Positions 20,166-28,504 of a stretch of DNA of 64,000 nt are shown here, piece by piece (within the stretch, counting starts at the first letter, position 1; each line of letters opens with the position of its first letter). The translations under genes and the position numbers were made by a program. This DNA comes from JBHEBG01 sp046557915 (lineage in GTDB: Bacteria > Bacteroidota > Bacteroidia > Flavobacteriales > Flavobacteriaceae). The notes under the pieces were generated by a model that worked only from the letters and a program-made list of their open reading frames with translations, was not told where the DNA came from and ran no database searches. The stretch covers positions 682,001-746,000 of the forward strand of contig NZ_JBHEBG010000001.1 in the NCBI RefSeq assembly GCF_046557915.1, read 5' to 3'.

Positions 20166-21218
20166 TTAGTTTTTGACGTTTGCCCGCATTTCCTCAGGAA
20201 TTCTTTTGTTCATAATCCAGAACCAAAGCGGAGGCACAAGAGAAAGCACCATAGAGGTTGGGTAGCCAAAGGGCATTTGAGGGGAGCTATCATGATAATC
20301 CAAGATTTGATATTTTTTGGAAGATTTAAAATGATGATCACTATGCCGGGTAAGCTCAAAAAGAATTGCACGCCCAATTAAATGATTGCTGTTCCATGAG
20401 TGTATCTCCTTTACACGTTCATACCTGCCCGAGGGTAGTTTTTTACGGCGTAGTCCGTAGTGTTCTATGTAATTTACGGTCTCTAGTAGCAGAATGCCTA
20501 CAATAGCGAAAGCAAGTGCTAGCAACAGGCCCAACCAACCAAAAAAGAATGTAATTAGTACAAGGTAGCTGGTTTGAAGGACCGAAAACCAAAACATATC
20601 GTTCTGTAGCGAAAAAAATGATAATTGTTTGGGCCTTAGCATTTTGAGTTGCAGTTTCCAAGCACTTAAATATTGTTTGGGCACCGATGTGACCCAATAA
20701 GAATATACCGATTGGTTGTATTTGGCAGTCGCAGGGTCCTCTTTAGTGGCTGCACGTGCGTGATGGCCAAAGTTATGTTCAATATAGAAATGCATGTAGA
20801 GGGAAGGTAGCAACAACAATTTCCCCAAATAACGCTGTGGGCTAGCCTGTCTGTGCCCCAATTCATGAGCTACGTTGATGCCGTTTACCGCAAGAACAAA
20901 GCCCACAGAAAGTATAACACCTATAAGTTCATAGGTAGCGTAGATATCTTTGGTTGTTTTCCAAAGGGCATAGAATACAATGCAAAAAACTACGGGAATA
21001 TTTAAGTAAAGAAATAGGTCATAAATTAGACTGTTCTTTTTCCTTTCTCGGATATCACCTTTATAATTGGAGATGTCTTGCGGAAGTAGAAGCTCCAAAA
21101 TGGGGATGACAACAAAAGCGAAGAATACGGTTACAAAGCTCATAAGGCCTTTATCATGGATGCTTACTATCGCCGCATAGGGGATGCTCATTGCAGCTAA
21201 ATACTTTAAATCCTTCAT
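20166..21218 (-). CDS. alkB: Alkane 1-monooxygenase (AlkB-type membrane di-iron hydroxylase)
   Basis: Seen: 350 residues with about six membrane helices and all histidine boxes of the integral-membrane hydroxylase family. These are HELGHR near residue 118, EHNFGHH near 149 followed by ATKEDPATA, and RHSDHH near 290 followed by KKYQIL. The AlkB-diagnostic NYIEHYG motif is near residue 250. Known: the AlkB family hydroxylates the terminal methyl of alkanes with oxygen and electrons from rubredoxin; the di-iron centre is held by the histidine boxes on the cytoplasmic side. The HYG motif favours AlkB over fatty-acid desaturases and xylene monooxygenase. No rubredoxin or rubredoxin reductase gene is adjacent, so electron donor and true substrate (alkane or endogenous lipid) are unknown. 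It is divergent from the DUF4175 gene and lies upstream of gltX. Confidence 0.9.
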   Translation of the reverse strand: MKDLKYLAAMSIPYAAIVSIHDKGLMSFVTVFFAFVVIPILELLLPQDISNYKGDIRERKKNSLIYDLFLYLNIPVVFCIVFYALWKTTKDIYATYELIGVILSVGFVLAVNGINVAHELGHRQASPQRYLGKLLLLPSLYMHFYIEHNFGHHARAATKEDPATAKYNQSVYSYWVTSVPKQYLSAWKLQLKMLRPKQLSFFSLQNDMFWFSVLQTSYLVLITFFFGWLGLLLALAFAIVGILLLETVNYIEHYGLRRKKLPSGRYERVKEIHSWNSNHLIGRAILFELTRHSDHHFKSSKKYQILDYHDSSPQMPFGYPTSMVLSLVPPLWFWIMNKRIPEEMRANVKN

Positions 21219-21292
21219 GGTCTGCTTTTTAACAATTTTTTGAGGCTTTATTTTACTGTAACGGGTATCTTGGTATTAAATTATATCAAGTT

Positions 21293-24200
21293 TTGGACAG
21301 TTATCGCAACATACTTAATAAACTAAATGGTTTTTCGCACAAGTATTATAGCAAGATGCTTATTAAGGGAAGTATTTTATTCTTGTCATTGGGATTGCTA
21401 TTCCTCCTAGGTGTTTTGAGTGTGGAATATCTGTTGTGGCTTAACTCTACCTGGCGCTTGGTATTGTTATTATTGTTTCTTTGCACCGAGCTTTTTCTGC
21501 TTTACAAGTATATTTTAACCCCACTGTTCTATCTCTTTAAACTAAAAAGAGGTATCAGTAATAGACAAGCATCTTTAATAATCGGAAGGTACTTTCCCGA
21601 AGTTGGGGATAAGCTCTATAATCTTTTAGATCTTGCCGAGGACACGGACCGCTCTGAATTGCTTTTGGCTAGTATTGCACAACGATCCGAAAAACTAGAT
21701 CCAATACCGTTTAGGAAGGCCATAAGTTTTCGGGAGAATGTTAAGTACATTAAGTATTTGGCTATCCCAGGCATAATCGTTTGCCTGTTGTGGGTTTCTG
21801 GGAATATAGGTTCTTTTTTTGGGTCGTATAGTCGAGTGATTAACTATAATTTGGCCTATGAACCACCTGCACCTTTTAGCTTTAACCTTTTATCTGGCCA
21901 GCTGAATGTGCTAGAAAGCTTGCCTTTTGTTATTCAGGTAAGCACTGTGGGAGAAGTAAAGCCCGAAGACGTTTACCTTGTAATGAACGGAAAGGAGTTT
22001 CTGTTACAACAACAAGCGGGTCTTTATAGTTATACGTTGGCTCCGCCCTTAAAGAATACCGAGTTTTACTTTAAGGCTAATGGGGTTACCTCACGCAGCT
22101 ATTTGCTTAACGCATTGGAGACCCCATCCATTCAAAATTTTAATTTGGTATTGGATTATCCAGATTATACAAAAAGAGTCACCGAAATAGTTAAAAGTGG
22201 GGGCAATGCCACCTTTCCCGAGGGCACTAAGGTGCAATGGGAAATAGAGGGGCTTCATACCGATAGCATCCACCTTGTGCTAAAAGATACTTCGCTGGTG
22301 TTTAAGGATGACGACGGCGGCTTTCAACTTTCTAAAACCATCTATTCCAGTTTGGATTATCAGATTGCGACCTCCAACCGGAATGTACAGAATTATGAGA
22401 CTTTGGATTATCGCTTTGAGGTCATTAAAGATGCCTATCCCAAGATAAATGTAAATGCGGTATTGGATTCTCTAAACCCTAACCTGTCTTATTATGTTGG
22501 CCAAGCTTCGGACGATTATGGATTGGCTTCTATTAGGTTGATTTGTTATCCGGAAGGAAGGGAAAATGATAAACAGATTGTGTTATTGGGAAGCCCAGAA
22601 ACGAATTTTGAACAGTTCTATTATACTTTTCCGTCTGGACTCAAATTAGAGGAGAACACCGTATATAGCTTTTATTTTGAGGTTATTGATAACGATAGGA
22701 TTCATAAAGGTAAGACAGTGAAAAGCAAGTTGTTTAGCTCACGTGTTTATGGCTCTAATGAACTGAAGAACAAGGAGTTAAATGTTCAGAAGAGCCTTCT
22801 AAAAGATATGGGTAAGTCTTTGGAGCGCTTTAAGGAGCAACAAGAAACATTAAAGGAGATAAATAGAGAGCAAAAGGAGAAATCTATTTTAAACTTTAAT
22901 GAGCAAAGCCAAATTAAGGATTTCTTGCAAAAGCAACAGCAGCAAGAACGCTTAATGAAAAAGTTTAGCAAGCAGCTTAAAGAAAATTTGGACAAGGACC
23001 ATAACAGTAGCGAGGAAAATAGATTGCTTAAAGAGCGATTGGAGCGGCAAGAATTGGAGGCCCTAAAAAACGAAAAACTGTTGGAGGAGCTTAACAAAAT
23101 CGCCGACAAGATAGACAAGGAAGAACTCTCCAAAAGGTTAGATGAGTTGGGCAAAAAGCAACAAAGTAGTGAGCGCGGACTGGAACAGTTGTTAGAACTT
23201 ACAAAAAGATACTATGTAACAGAAAAGGCAGCTCAATTGTCCAGAGATTTGGAAGAGCTTGCCAGGGAGCAAGAGAAGTTGGCGAAAGAGGATTTGGGTA
23301 CCACTGAAAAAGAAGAGCAAGACAAGCTCAATGAGAGGTTTGATAAGGTTGCCGAAGAAATGAAAACACTTAAAAAGGACAATGAAGATTTAAAAAAACC
23401 ACTAAACCTTAAGATGAACAAAACCTTGGAAGAAGGGGTAAAGGAGGATCAGCAAAATGCGTTAGAGGAATTGTCAAAGCCGGCAGAAAACGGCGAAGGG
23501 GAAAAGGAAAGTAATGAAAATACGGGCAAAAAGGCGGCCCCTAAACAGAAAGCTGCCGCTCAAAAGATTAAGAAAATGAGTGAAGAGCTGCAAGAGTCTA
23601 TGACCATGGATGGTGGCGGGTCTTCCATTACTGAAGACGCCGAAATGTTGCGGCAGATATTGGATAACCTAATTACATTTTCATTCAAACAAGAACAACT
23701 TTATGATTCATTGCAAGATACAGAGGTAGATGTGGCACAGTTTACGAGCAGTGTTAAAAGACAGCGAGAATTGCAAGAACTTTTTAAACATGTAGATGAT
23801 AGTTTGTTCGCTCTTTCCTTAAGAAGGGCGGAGTTATCCGAGTTTGTAAACGAGCAAATAACTGAGGTTCAGTATAATACAGAGAAGACGCTAGAAAGCA
23901 TGGCGGAAAGACAGATGTATCAGGGGGTTGCGTATCAGCAACGCGTGTTAACTGCAGCTAACAGTTTAGCAGATTTTTTGGTTCGTTTATTGGACAATAT
24001 GCAACAGAGTATGTCCGGAGCTGGTTCTGGCAATAGTTCCGAAGGTTTTCAGTTACCCGATATTATAAAGGGCCAGGGCGATATAAAGGAAAAGATGGGC
24101 CAAATGGGCCAATCCGGATCCACTGGAGAGCAAGGTGAAAAGGGAGAGCCAAAATCTGGCGAGAAAGGAAAAGAAGGTAAAGGTGAAGGAAAAGAGGGAA

Positions 24201-24724
24201 AGGATGGGAAACCTGGAAAAGGGAATAAGGGCAAACAAGGCAACGGAAAAGGGGAAGGTAACGAGGGTTCTGGAAAGGACGGACAGGGAAGTGGTCTTAG
24301 CGAGCAAGAGTTGCAAGAGATATATGAAATTTATAAGGAGCAACAACAAATACGTGAGCAACTAGAACAGCAGTTGGAAGATATGATCAATGCCAAGGAC
24401 AAGCGGTTGGCGCAAAAATTGATTAGACAGATGGAGGATTTTGAGCGAGACTTGCTAGAGAATGGCTCCACCCAGCGTACCAGAAGTAAAGTTAATGCCA
24501 TTGAATACGAGTTGTTAAAGTTAGAGAATGCTACCTTAAAACAAGGGAAAAAGCCCGAACGGGAAAGTAATACCAACAAAATGGATTATAGTAACCCTAT
24601 TACTACTAAACCCTCAGTATTAGATAATTATCGGAACGAAGTTGAAATTTTAAACAGACAAGCATTACCTTTGAGGCAAATTTTCAGAAAAAAAGTAAAA
24701 GATTATTTCAAAAAGAATGATTGA
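21293..24724 (+). CDS. DUF4175 family large membrane coiled-coil protein (TTG start)
   Basis: Seen: 1,143 residues with N-terminal membrane segments at about 25-47, 55-80 and 153-172. A beta-rich probable periplasmic region covers about 190-490, then a long charged coiled-coil region about 495-780 rich in Glu, Lys and Gln. A second helical region lies at about 780-920, then a Gly/Lys/Glu low-complexity stretch at about 935-1010 (GEKGKEGKGEGKEGKDGK), then a final coiled coil. It matches my memory of Bacteroidota DUF4175 proteins; function is unknown. Start: no in-frame ATG exists upstream. TTG at 21293 gives the usual N-terminus about 25 residues before the first membrane helix, whereas the first ATG (M22) would shorten it. 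It overlaps ybeY by 8 bp, so the two are probably translationally coupled. Confidence 0.82.
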   Translation: MDSYRNILNKLNGFSHKYYSKMLIKGSILFLSLGLLFLLGVLSVEYLLWLNSTWRLVLLLLFLCTELFLLYKYILTPLFYLFKLKRGISNRQASLIIGRYFPEVGDKLYNLLDLAEDTDRSELLLASIAQRSEKLDPIPFRKAISFRENVKYIKYLAIPGIIVCLLWVSGNIGSFFGSYSRVINYNLAYEPPAPFSFNLLSGQLNVLESLPFVIQVSTVGEVKPEDVYLVMNGKEFLLQQQAGLYSYTLAPPLKNTEFYFKANGVTSRSYLLNALETPSIQNFNLVLDYPDYTKRVTEIVKSGGNATFPEGTKVQWEIEGLHTDSIHLVLKDTSLVFKDDDGGFQLSKTIYSSLDYQIATSNRNVQNYETLDYRFEVIKDAYPKINVNAVLDSLNPNLSYYVGQASDDYGLASIRLICYPEGRENDKQIVLLGSPETNFEQFYYTFPSGLKLEENTVYSFYFEVIDNDRIHKGKTVKSKLFSSRVYGSNELKNKELNVQKSLLKDMGKSLERFKEQQETLKEINREQKEKSILNFNEQSQIKDFLQKQQQQERLMKKFSKQLKENLDKDHNSSEENRLLKERLERQELEALKNEKLLEELNKIADKIDKEELSKRLDELGKKQQSSERGLEQLLELTKRYYVTEKAAQLSRDLEELAREQEKLAKEDLGTTEKEEQDKLNERFDKVAEEMKTLKKDNEDLKKPLNLKMNKTLEEGVKEDQQNALEELSKPAENGEGEKESNENTGKKAAPKQKAAAQKIKKMSEELQESMTMDGGGSSITEDAEMLRQILDNLITFSFKQEQLYDSLQDTEVDVAQFTSSVKRQRELQELFKHVDDSLFALSLRRAELSEFVNEQITEVQYNTEKTLESMAERQMYQGVAYQQRVLTAANSLADFLVRLLDNMQQSMSGAGSGNSSEGFQLPDIIKGQGDIKEKMGQMGQSGSTGEQGEKGEPKSGEKGKEGKGEGKEGKDGKPGKGNKGKQGNGKGEGNEGSGKDGQGSGLSEQELQEIYEIYKEQQQIREQLEQQLEDMINAKDKRLAQKLIRQMEDFERDLLENGSTQRTRSKVNAIEYELLKLENATLKQGKKPERESNTNKMDYSNPITTKPSVLDNYRNEVEILNRQALPLRQIFRKKVKDYFKKND

Positions 24725-25136
24725 ATATCATTATGAAACCGATTTTAAGCTAAGGGAAGAAACGAAATTTACCGATTGGATTACTAGAATATTTGAAAGT
24801 GAACAGCGAGTTTGCGAACGTTTGGACTATATTTTTTGTAATGACGAGTATCTGCTAGAAATCAATCGAAAGTATTTAAATCATGACACTTTTACGGACA
24901 TAGTTACTTTCGATTATTCGGAAGGGGGTAATGTAATAGGAGATATTTTTATCTCGGTGGAAAGAGTAAAAGAGAACGGCCTGGACCTAAACATTAATTT
25001 TGAAGACGAGCTATTGCGAGTTATGTCGCACGGGGTTTTACACCTTTTGGGTTATAATGATAAGAAAGCGGCAGATGTAGATTTAATGCGGGAAAAGGAA
25101 AACGAAAAAATAAAATTGTTCCACGTGGAACAATAG
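24717..25136 (+). CDS. ybeY: Endoribonuclease YbeY, rRNA maturation factor
   Basis: Metal-dependent single-strand endoribonuclease used in 16S rRNA 3' end maturation and ribosome quality control. Seen: 139 residues, the usual size. The UPF0054 signature HGVLHLLGYNDKKAADVDLM is at about residues 103-122. It supplies two zinc-binding histidines, but the third position usually held by His (GYDH) is Asn-Asp here, followed by a DVDLM tail; in Bacteroidota relatives this position varies. The ATG overlaps the DUF4175 gene by 8 bp. The last codons (encoding FHVEQ) overlap the first parS-like palindrome, so the C-terminal residues are partly set by that DNA site. mnmG begins 7 bp later. Confidence 0.93.
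   Translation: MIEYHYETDFKLREETKFTDWITRIFESEQRVCERLDYIFCNDEYLLEINRKYLNHDTFTDIVTFDYSEGGNVIGDIFISVERVKENGLDLNINFEDELLRVMSHGVLHLLGYNDKKAADVDLMREKENEKIKLFHVEQ
25116..25133. other. parS-like palindrome (ParB binding site), copy 1
   Basis: TTGTTCCACGTGGAACAA, a perfect 18 bp palindrome (20 bp with the flanking A and T), lies in the last codons of ybeY just before mnmG. The central 16 bp TGTTCCACGTGGAACA fit the broadly conserved chromosomal parS consensus TGTTNCACGTGNAACA at every position. A second copy lies directly after mnmG. parS sites cluster near the replication origin, and mnmG (gidA) is often origin-proximal. Binding by ParB is inferred. Confidence 0.85.
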
Positions 25137-25143
25137 AAAAGTT

Positions 25144-27012
25144 ATGTTTGAAAAGGAGTATGATGTTATAGTTGTAGGTGGGGGACATGCAGGAGCTGAG
25201 GCCGCTGCCGCTGCCGCCAATATGGGTTCAAAAACACTTTTGGTCACTATGAATTTGCAGACCATAGGCCAGATGTCTTGTAACCCGGCCATGGGAGGTA
25301 TAGCAAAAGGACAAATAGTAAGAGAGATTGATGCCTTGGGCGGATATAGCGGGTTAATAACGGATAGATCAGCTATACAATTTAAAATGCTCAACAAATC
25401 TAAGGGGCCTGCAATGTGGAGCCCTAGGGCTCAGAACGACAGGATGCGTTTTGCAGAAGAATGGCGTTTGGCCCTGGAAAGAACCCCCAATGTTGACTTT
25501 TATCAAGAAATGGTTTCCGGATTGTTGGTAGAGGATAGCAAGATTATTGGTGTTAGAACTTCGTTAGGAATAGACATTAAAGGAAAAACAGTTGTGCTTA
25601 CCAACGGCACTTTTTTAAATGGCTTGATACATATCGGGGAAAAGCAATTTGGAGGAGGAAGAGCCGGCGAAAAAGCCGCCACCGGTATTACAGAACAACT
25701 GACGGATTTTGGGTTTGATAGTGGCCGGATGAAAACCGGAACACCTCCAAGAGTTGATGGGAGAAGCTTGGATTACAGTAAGATGATTTTGCAGCCGGGC
25801 GACCAAAACCCTGAAAAATTTTCGTATTTGGAGTCTCCGTTGCTTACCAGCCAGCGAGATTGTCATATGACACATACCAGTGCTTTGGTACACGATTTGC
25901 TCCGAGAAGGTTTTGACAGATCTCCTATGTTCAATGGTAGAATTAAAAGCATAGGCCCTAGATATTGTCCATCCATAGAGGATAAGATAAACCGCTTTGC
26001 CGACAAGGACAGCCATCAAATTTTTGTTGAACCCGAAGGGTGGGACACTGTTGAGGTTTATGTTAATGGTTTCTCCACATCTTTGCCAGAAGATATACAG
26101 TACAAAGCACTTAAATCTGTTGTTGGCTTTGAAAACGTAAAATTCTTTAGAGCGGGTTATGCAATTGAATACGATTATTTTCCCCCTACACAGTTAAAGC
26201 ATACTTTAGAAACCAAGTTAATAAGTAACCTGTACTTTGCCGGGCAAATCAACGGAACAACAGGTTATGAGGAGGCGGCGGCTCAGGGCATTATGGCGGG
26301 TATCAACGCACATTTAAAAACAAATGAGAAAGATCCGTTTATACTTAATAGGGACGAGGCTTACATTGGTGTTTTGATCGATGACCTTATTACCAAAGGC
26401 ACGGAAGAACCATATAGAATGTTCACTTCCAGAGCGGAATACAGAACCTTGTTAAGACAAGACAACGCCGATTTAAGACTTACGCCAAGAAGTTATGCTA
26501 TAGGGTTGGCCAGTGAGTTGCGTTTAAAGAGGATGGAAGAAAAACAGTCGAAATCCGATGCGCTAATCAATTTTTTTAGACAAACCAGTGTAACGCCCGA
26601 AGACATAAATCCTATTTTGGAAAGTGTTGCCTCGGCTCCCGTAAAACAATCCGACAAGATGTTCAAGGTTTTTTCCAGACCTAATGTTACCATGGATCAT
26701 ATGATGCAATTAGAGACCGTTTCGGGCTATATAACGGAGCAAGAATTTGATAGGGAAGTTATGGAGCAGGCAGAGATCCAAGTAAAATATTCGGGCTATA
26801 TCCAAAAGGAAAAGAACAATGCCGACAAGCTACAGCGATTGGAAAACATAAAAATTCCTGATAATTTTGATTATGGAAAGTTAAAGTCCTTATCGTTTGA
26901 GGCCCGCGAAAAACTTAACTCCATACGCCCTGTGACCATTTCACAGGCATCGCGGATCAGCGGAGTATCACCCAGCGACATAAGTGTAATGTTGGTTTAT
27001 ATGGGCAGATAG
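25144..27012 (+). CDS. mnmG: tRNA uridine-5-carboxymethylaminomethyl modification enzyme MnmG (GidA)
   Basis: FAD-dependent partner of MnmE; together they install the carboxymethylaminomethyl group on the wobble uridine of several tRNAs. Seen: 622 residues, the usual length. The Rossmann FAD motif VVVGGGHAGAEAA is near residues 10-22. The MnmG signatures SCNPAMGGIAKGQIVREIDALGG (about 45-67, with the conserved cysteine) and GTFLNGLIHIGEKQFGGGRAGE follow. RTGEPYR-like KGTEEPYRMFTSRAEYRTLLRQ lies near 420. The helical C-terminal domain ends with ASRISGVSPSDI. The gene follows ybeY by 7 bp and sits exactly between the two parS-like palindromes. No defects were seen. Confidence 0.98.
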   Translation: MFEKEYDVIVVGGGHAGAEAAAAAANMGSKTLLVTMNLQTIGQMSCNPAMGGIAKGQIVREIDALGGYSGLITDRSAIQFKMLNKSKGPAMWSPRAQNDRMRFAEEWRLALERTPNVDFYQEMVSGLLVEDSKIIGVRTSLGIDIKGKTVVLTNGTFLNGLIHIGEKQFGGGRAGEKAATGITEQLTDFGFDSGRMKTGTPPRVDGRSLDYSKMILQPGDQNPEKFSYLESPLLTSQRDCHMTHTSALVHDLLREGFDRSPMFNGRIKSIGPRYCPSIEDKINRFADKDSHQIFVEPEGWDTVEVYVNGFSTSLPEDIQYKALKSVVGFENVKFFRAGYAIEYDYFPPTQLKHTLETKLISNLYFAGQINGTTGYEEAAAQGIMAGINAHLKTNEKDPFILNRDEAYIGVLIDDLITKGTEEPYRMFTSRAEYRTLLRQDNADLRLTPRSYAIGLASELRLKRMEEKQSKSDALINFFRQTSVTPEDINPILESVASAPVKQSDKMFKVFSRPNVTMDHMMQLETVSGYITEQEFDREVMEQAEIQVKYSGYIQKEKNNADKLQRLENIKIPDNFDYGKLKSLSFEAREKLNSIRPVTISQASRISGVSPSDISVMLVYMGR

Positions 27013-27017
27013 GGAAA

Positions 27018-27033
27018 TGTTCCACGTGGAACA
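27018..27033. other. parS-like palindrome (ParB binding site), copy 2
   Basis: TGTTCCACGTGGAACA, a perfect 16 bp palindrome (18 bp with flanking A and T), starts 5 bp after the mnmG stop codon. It is identical in its core to copy 1, 1.9 kb away. There is no run of T, so it is not a typical terminator. It matches the parS consensus at every position. Confidence 0.87.
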
Positions 27034-27175
27034 TGCAAGCGCCCAGCAAAACATTTTCCATAATTTGGAGTACTCCTGCCATTCGTTTTCGAATAGGGGT
27101 TCAACCGTTTTTAGAAACCTATGTTTTGAGCTAACTTAGCCCCTAATTAATAATAGTACCTGTCCCAGGATTTAT

Positions 27176-28003
27176 ATGAAACCATACCTAAACACCAAAG
27201 ATTATTCAATTTCAGGGGAAGCGTTTAGTTTGTTGTACGATGAAGAATTAGACATGTTGGTTACTACGCCCCAGCCCAACGACTTGGATAAGTACTATCA
27301 AAGCAATGATTATATTTCTCATTCGGACGCCAGTGAATCATTGGTAGAAAAGCTTTATCAAACGGTAAAGAAAAAGAACCTAAGCGGAAAAGTAAAGCTG
27401 GTAAGACCTTTTGGTGGGCAGAAAAAAACACTGCTCGATGTTGGCGCAGGCACAGGAAGTTTTATGCTGGCCGCGAAAGAAGCTGGCTGGTCCGTATCCG
27501 GATTAGAACCCAACGAAGCAGCAAAAAACAAGGCTGCCGAAAAAGGCGTATCCATGTTTGGGAACTGGGAAGATTTGGAAGGCAAAAAGTTTGAGGTAAT
27601 TACCCTTTGGCATGTGCTGGAACATCTTCCTAATTTGGAAGAAAAAATCAAAACGCTTAAAGACCTTTTGGTTCAGGATGGTATTTTAATCGTAGCCGTA
27701 CCAAATTTTAAATCCTACGATGCTGCCCATTATCAAAATTTTTGGGCGGCCTATGACGTGCCCAGACATTTATGGCACTTTTCCAAAACGGCGATAAAAA
27801 AACTATTTGGGAAAGAAGGATTAAACTTGTTTAAAATAAGACCTATGATTTTCGATGCCTTTTACGTCTCTCTACTTTCCGAAAAGTATAAAACCGGGAA
27901 ACAGAATTTTGCAAAGGCTTTTTGGATTGGAATTCGATCCAATATCAAAGCTTGGCGCAATAAGGAGTACTCTTCACTGATTTATATACTTAGAAAGGGC
28001 TAA
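27176..28003 (+). CDS. Class I SAM-dependent methyltransferase
   Basis: Seen: 275 residues. The AdoMet-binding motif I is LLDVGAGTGSFMLAAKEAGW at about 87-106, followed by an acidic residue two strands later (GLEPNEAA). The post-motif ITLWHVLEHLPNLEE is near 140-155 and VAVPNFKSYDA near 173. This is the Methyltransf_23 arrangement seen in ubiquinone/menaquinone-like and glycan methyltransferases. Known: a methyltransferase of this type often follows mnmG in Flavobacteriaceae, but its substrate is not established. The gene starts about 140 bp after parS copy 2. Its N-terminus contains no zinc-ribbon cysteines, so it differs from the related family with an N-terminal metal knuckle. Confidence 0.9.
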   Translation: MKPYLNTKDYSISGEAFSLLYDEELDMLVTTPQPNDLDKYYQSNDYISHSDASESLVEKLYQTVKKKNLSGKVKLVRPFGGQKKTLLDVGAGTGSFMLAAKEAGWSVSGLEPNEAAKNKAAEKGVSMFGNWEDLEGKKFEVITLWHVLEHLPNLEEKIKTLKDLLVQDGILIVAVPNFKSYDAAHYQNFWAAYDVPRHLWHFSKTAIKKLFGKEGLNLFKIRPMIFDAFYVSLLSEKYKTGKQNFAKAFWIGIRSNIKAWRNKEYSSLIYILRKG

Positions 28004-28035
28004 AACGTATTTTAAGGACATTTGCCGAACTTTTA

Positions 28036-28060
28036 TTGGCACACCAGCCAACAGTGCCAA
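28036..28060 (+). terminator. Weak hairpin after the methyltransferase gene
   Basis: TTGGCAC ... GTGCCAA, a perfect 7 bp stem with an 11-base loop, lies 33 bp after the methyltransferase stop. It is followed only by ATCTTT, so it is a weak terminator candidate. Confidence 0.35.
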
Positions 28061-28399
28061 ATCTTTAAAGAACTTGCAAAAATACCCACTTAGAAAAAGA
28101 GTTTTTATATAGACGTAAACAATATCAACTTAAAACAATCATAGTTTTTAACTATAGCGACACAAAACAGTCAAAGGTGGAAATTGCAGGTATATGTAAG
28201 ATGTGGTTGGTAAGTTTTTTGAAAAATCCAATATTGGAAATAAGAAGTGCTGCAATATTATGGTAGCTTTTTTAAAGATGGGGGGCAATGTCACCCATTT
28301 ACAATGTAAAGGGGCAGATTTTTTTAAGATTTAGGGACACATGTTCCAAAAATTTGCTTTTAGCGCCAATAAAGTGTAGAAAATTCCATTAAGCTTTCC

Positions 28400-28407
28400 T
28401 ATTTTTG
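28400..28407 (+). promoter_or_regulatory. Promoter -7 box (TATTTTTG) of the OmpH-family gene
   Basis: Exact TAnnTTTG match. It implies a transcript leader of about 90 nt carrying the small GGTCT/AGACC hairpin. No clear -33 TTG at the usual distance. Confidence 0.45.
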
Positions 28408-28504
28408 CGCAACCCAGACCGGAATAGCATAGTAGCTAGGAGGTTAAGGGGTTATTTAAACTAAGGTCTAACAAGACCGTAAAAAGAGAACTAAAATTAT
28501 ACAA

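Larger units (their letters stand above)
28004..28504. other. 500 bp intergenic region before the OmpH-family gene
   Basis: No supported gene. It contains an inverted repeat TTGGCAC/GTGCCAA (28036-28060), a -7 box TATTTTTG (28400-28407) about 98 bp before the next ATG, an AGGAGG run near 28439 not followed by a start codon, and a small hairpin GGTCT-AACA-AGACC (28465-28478) in the probable leader. I found no tRNA-like fold or DnaA-box cluster by eye. Confidence 0.55.

Noticed and set aside
22786..23154. A 122-codon minus-strand frame antisense to the DUF4175 gene
   Set aside because: It is the Ser/Leu-rich mirror of a Glu/Lys/Gln-rich coiled coil; no promoter, no family.
24130..24290. Collagen-like protein domain suggested by the Gly-rich tract
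   Set aside because: There is no regular Gly-X-Y periodicity; it is a Gly/Lys/Glu low-complexity linker.
25115..25134. Reading the palindromes around mnmG as rho-independent terminators
   Set aside because: The palindromes have no loop of normal size and no T-run, and one lies within coding sequence; the exact parS consensus fits better.
25615..26019. A 134-codon minus-strand frame inside mnmG
   Set aside because: It is antisense to a fully conserved enzyme and its translation has no recognisable features.
28437..28446. AGGAGG as a Shine-Dalgarno sequence for a leader peptide
   Set aside because: No ATG, GTG or TTG with a sensible frame follows at the right distance, and Bacteroidota rarely use strong Shine-Dalgarno sites.
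27013..28504. Replication origin (DnaA-box cluster) next to the parS sites
   Set aside because: I see no TTATCCACA-type box cluster or A+T-rich unwinding element in the gaps; the origin is probably outside the window.
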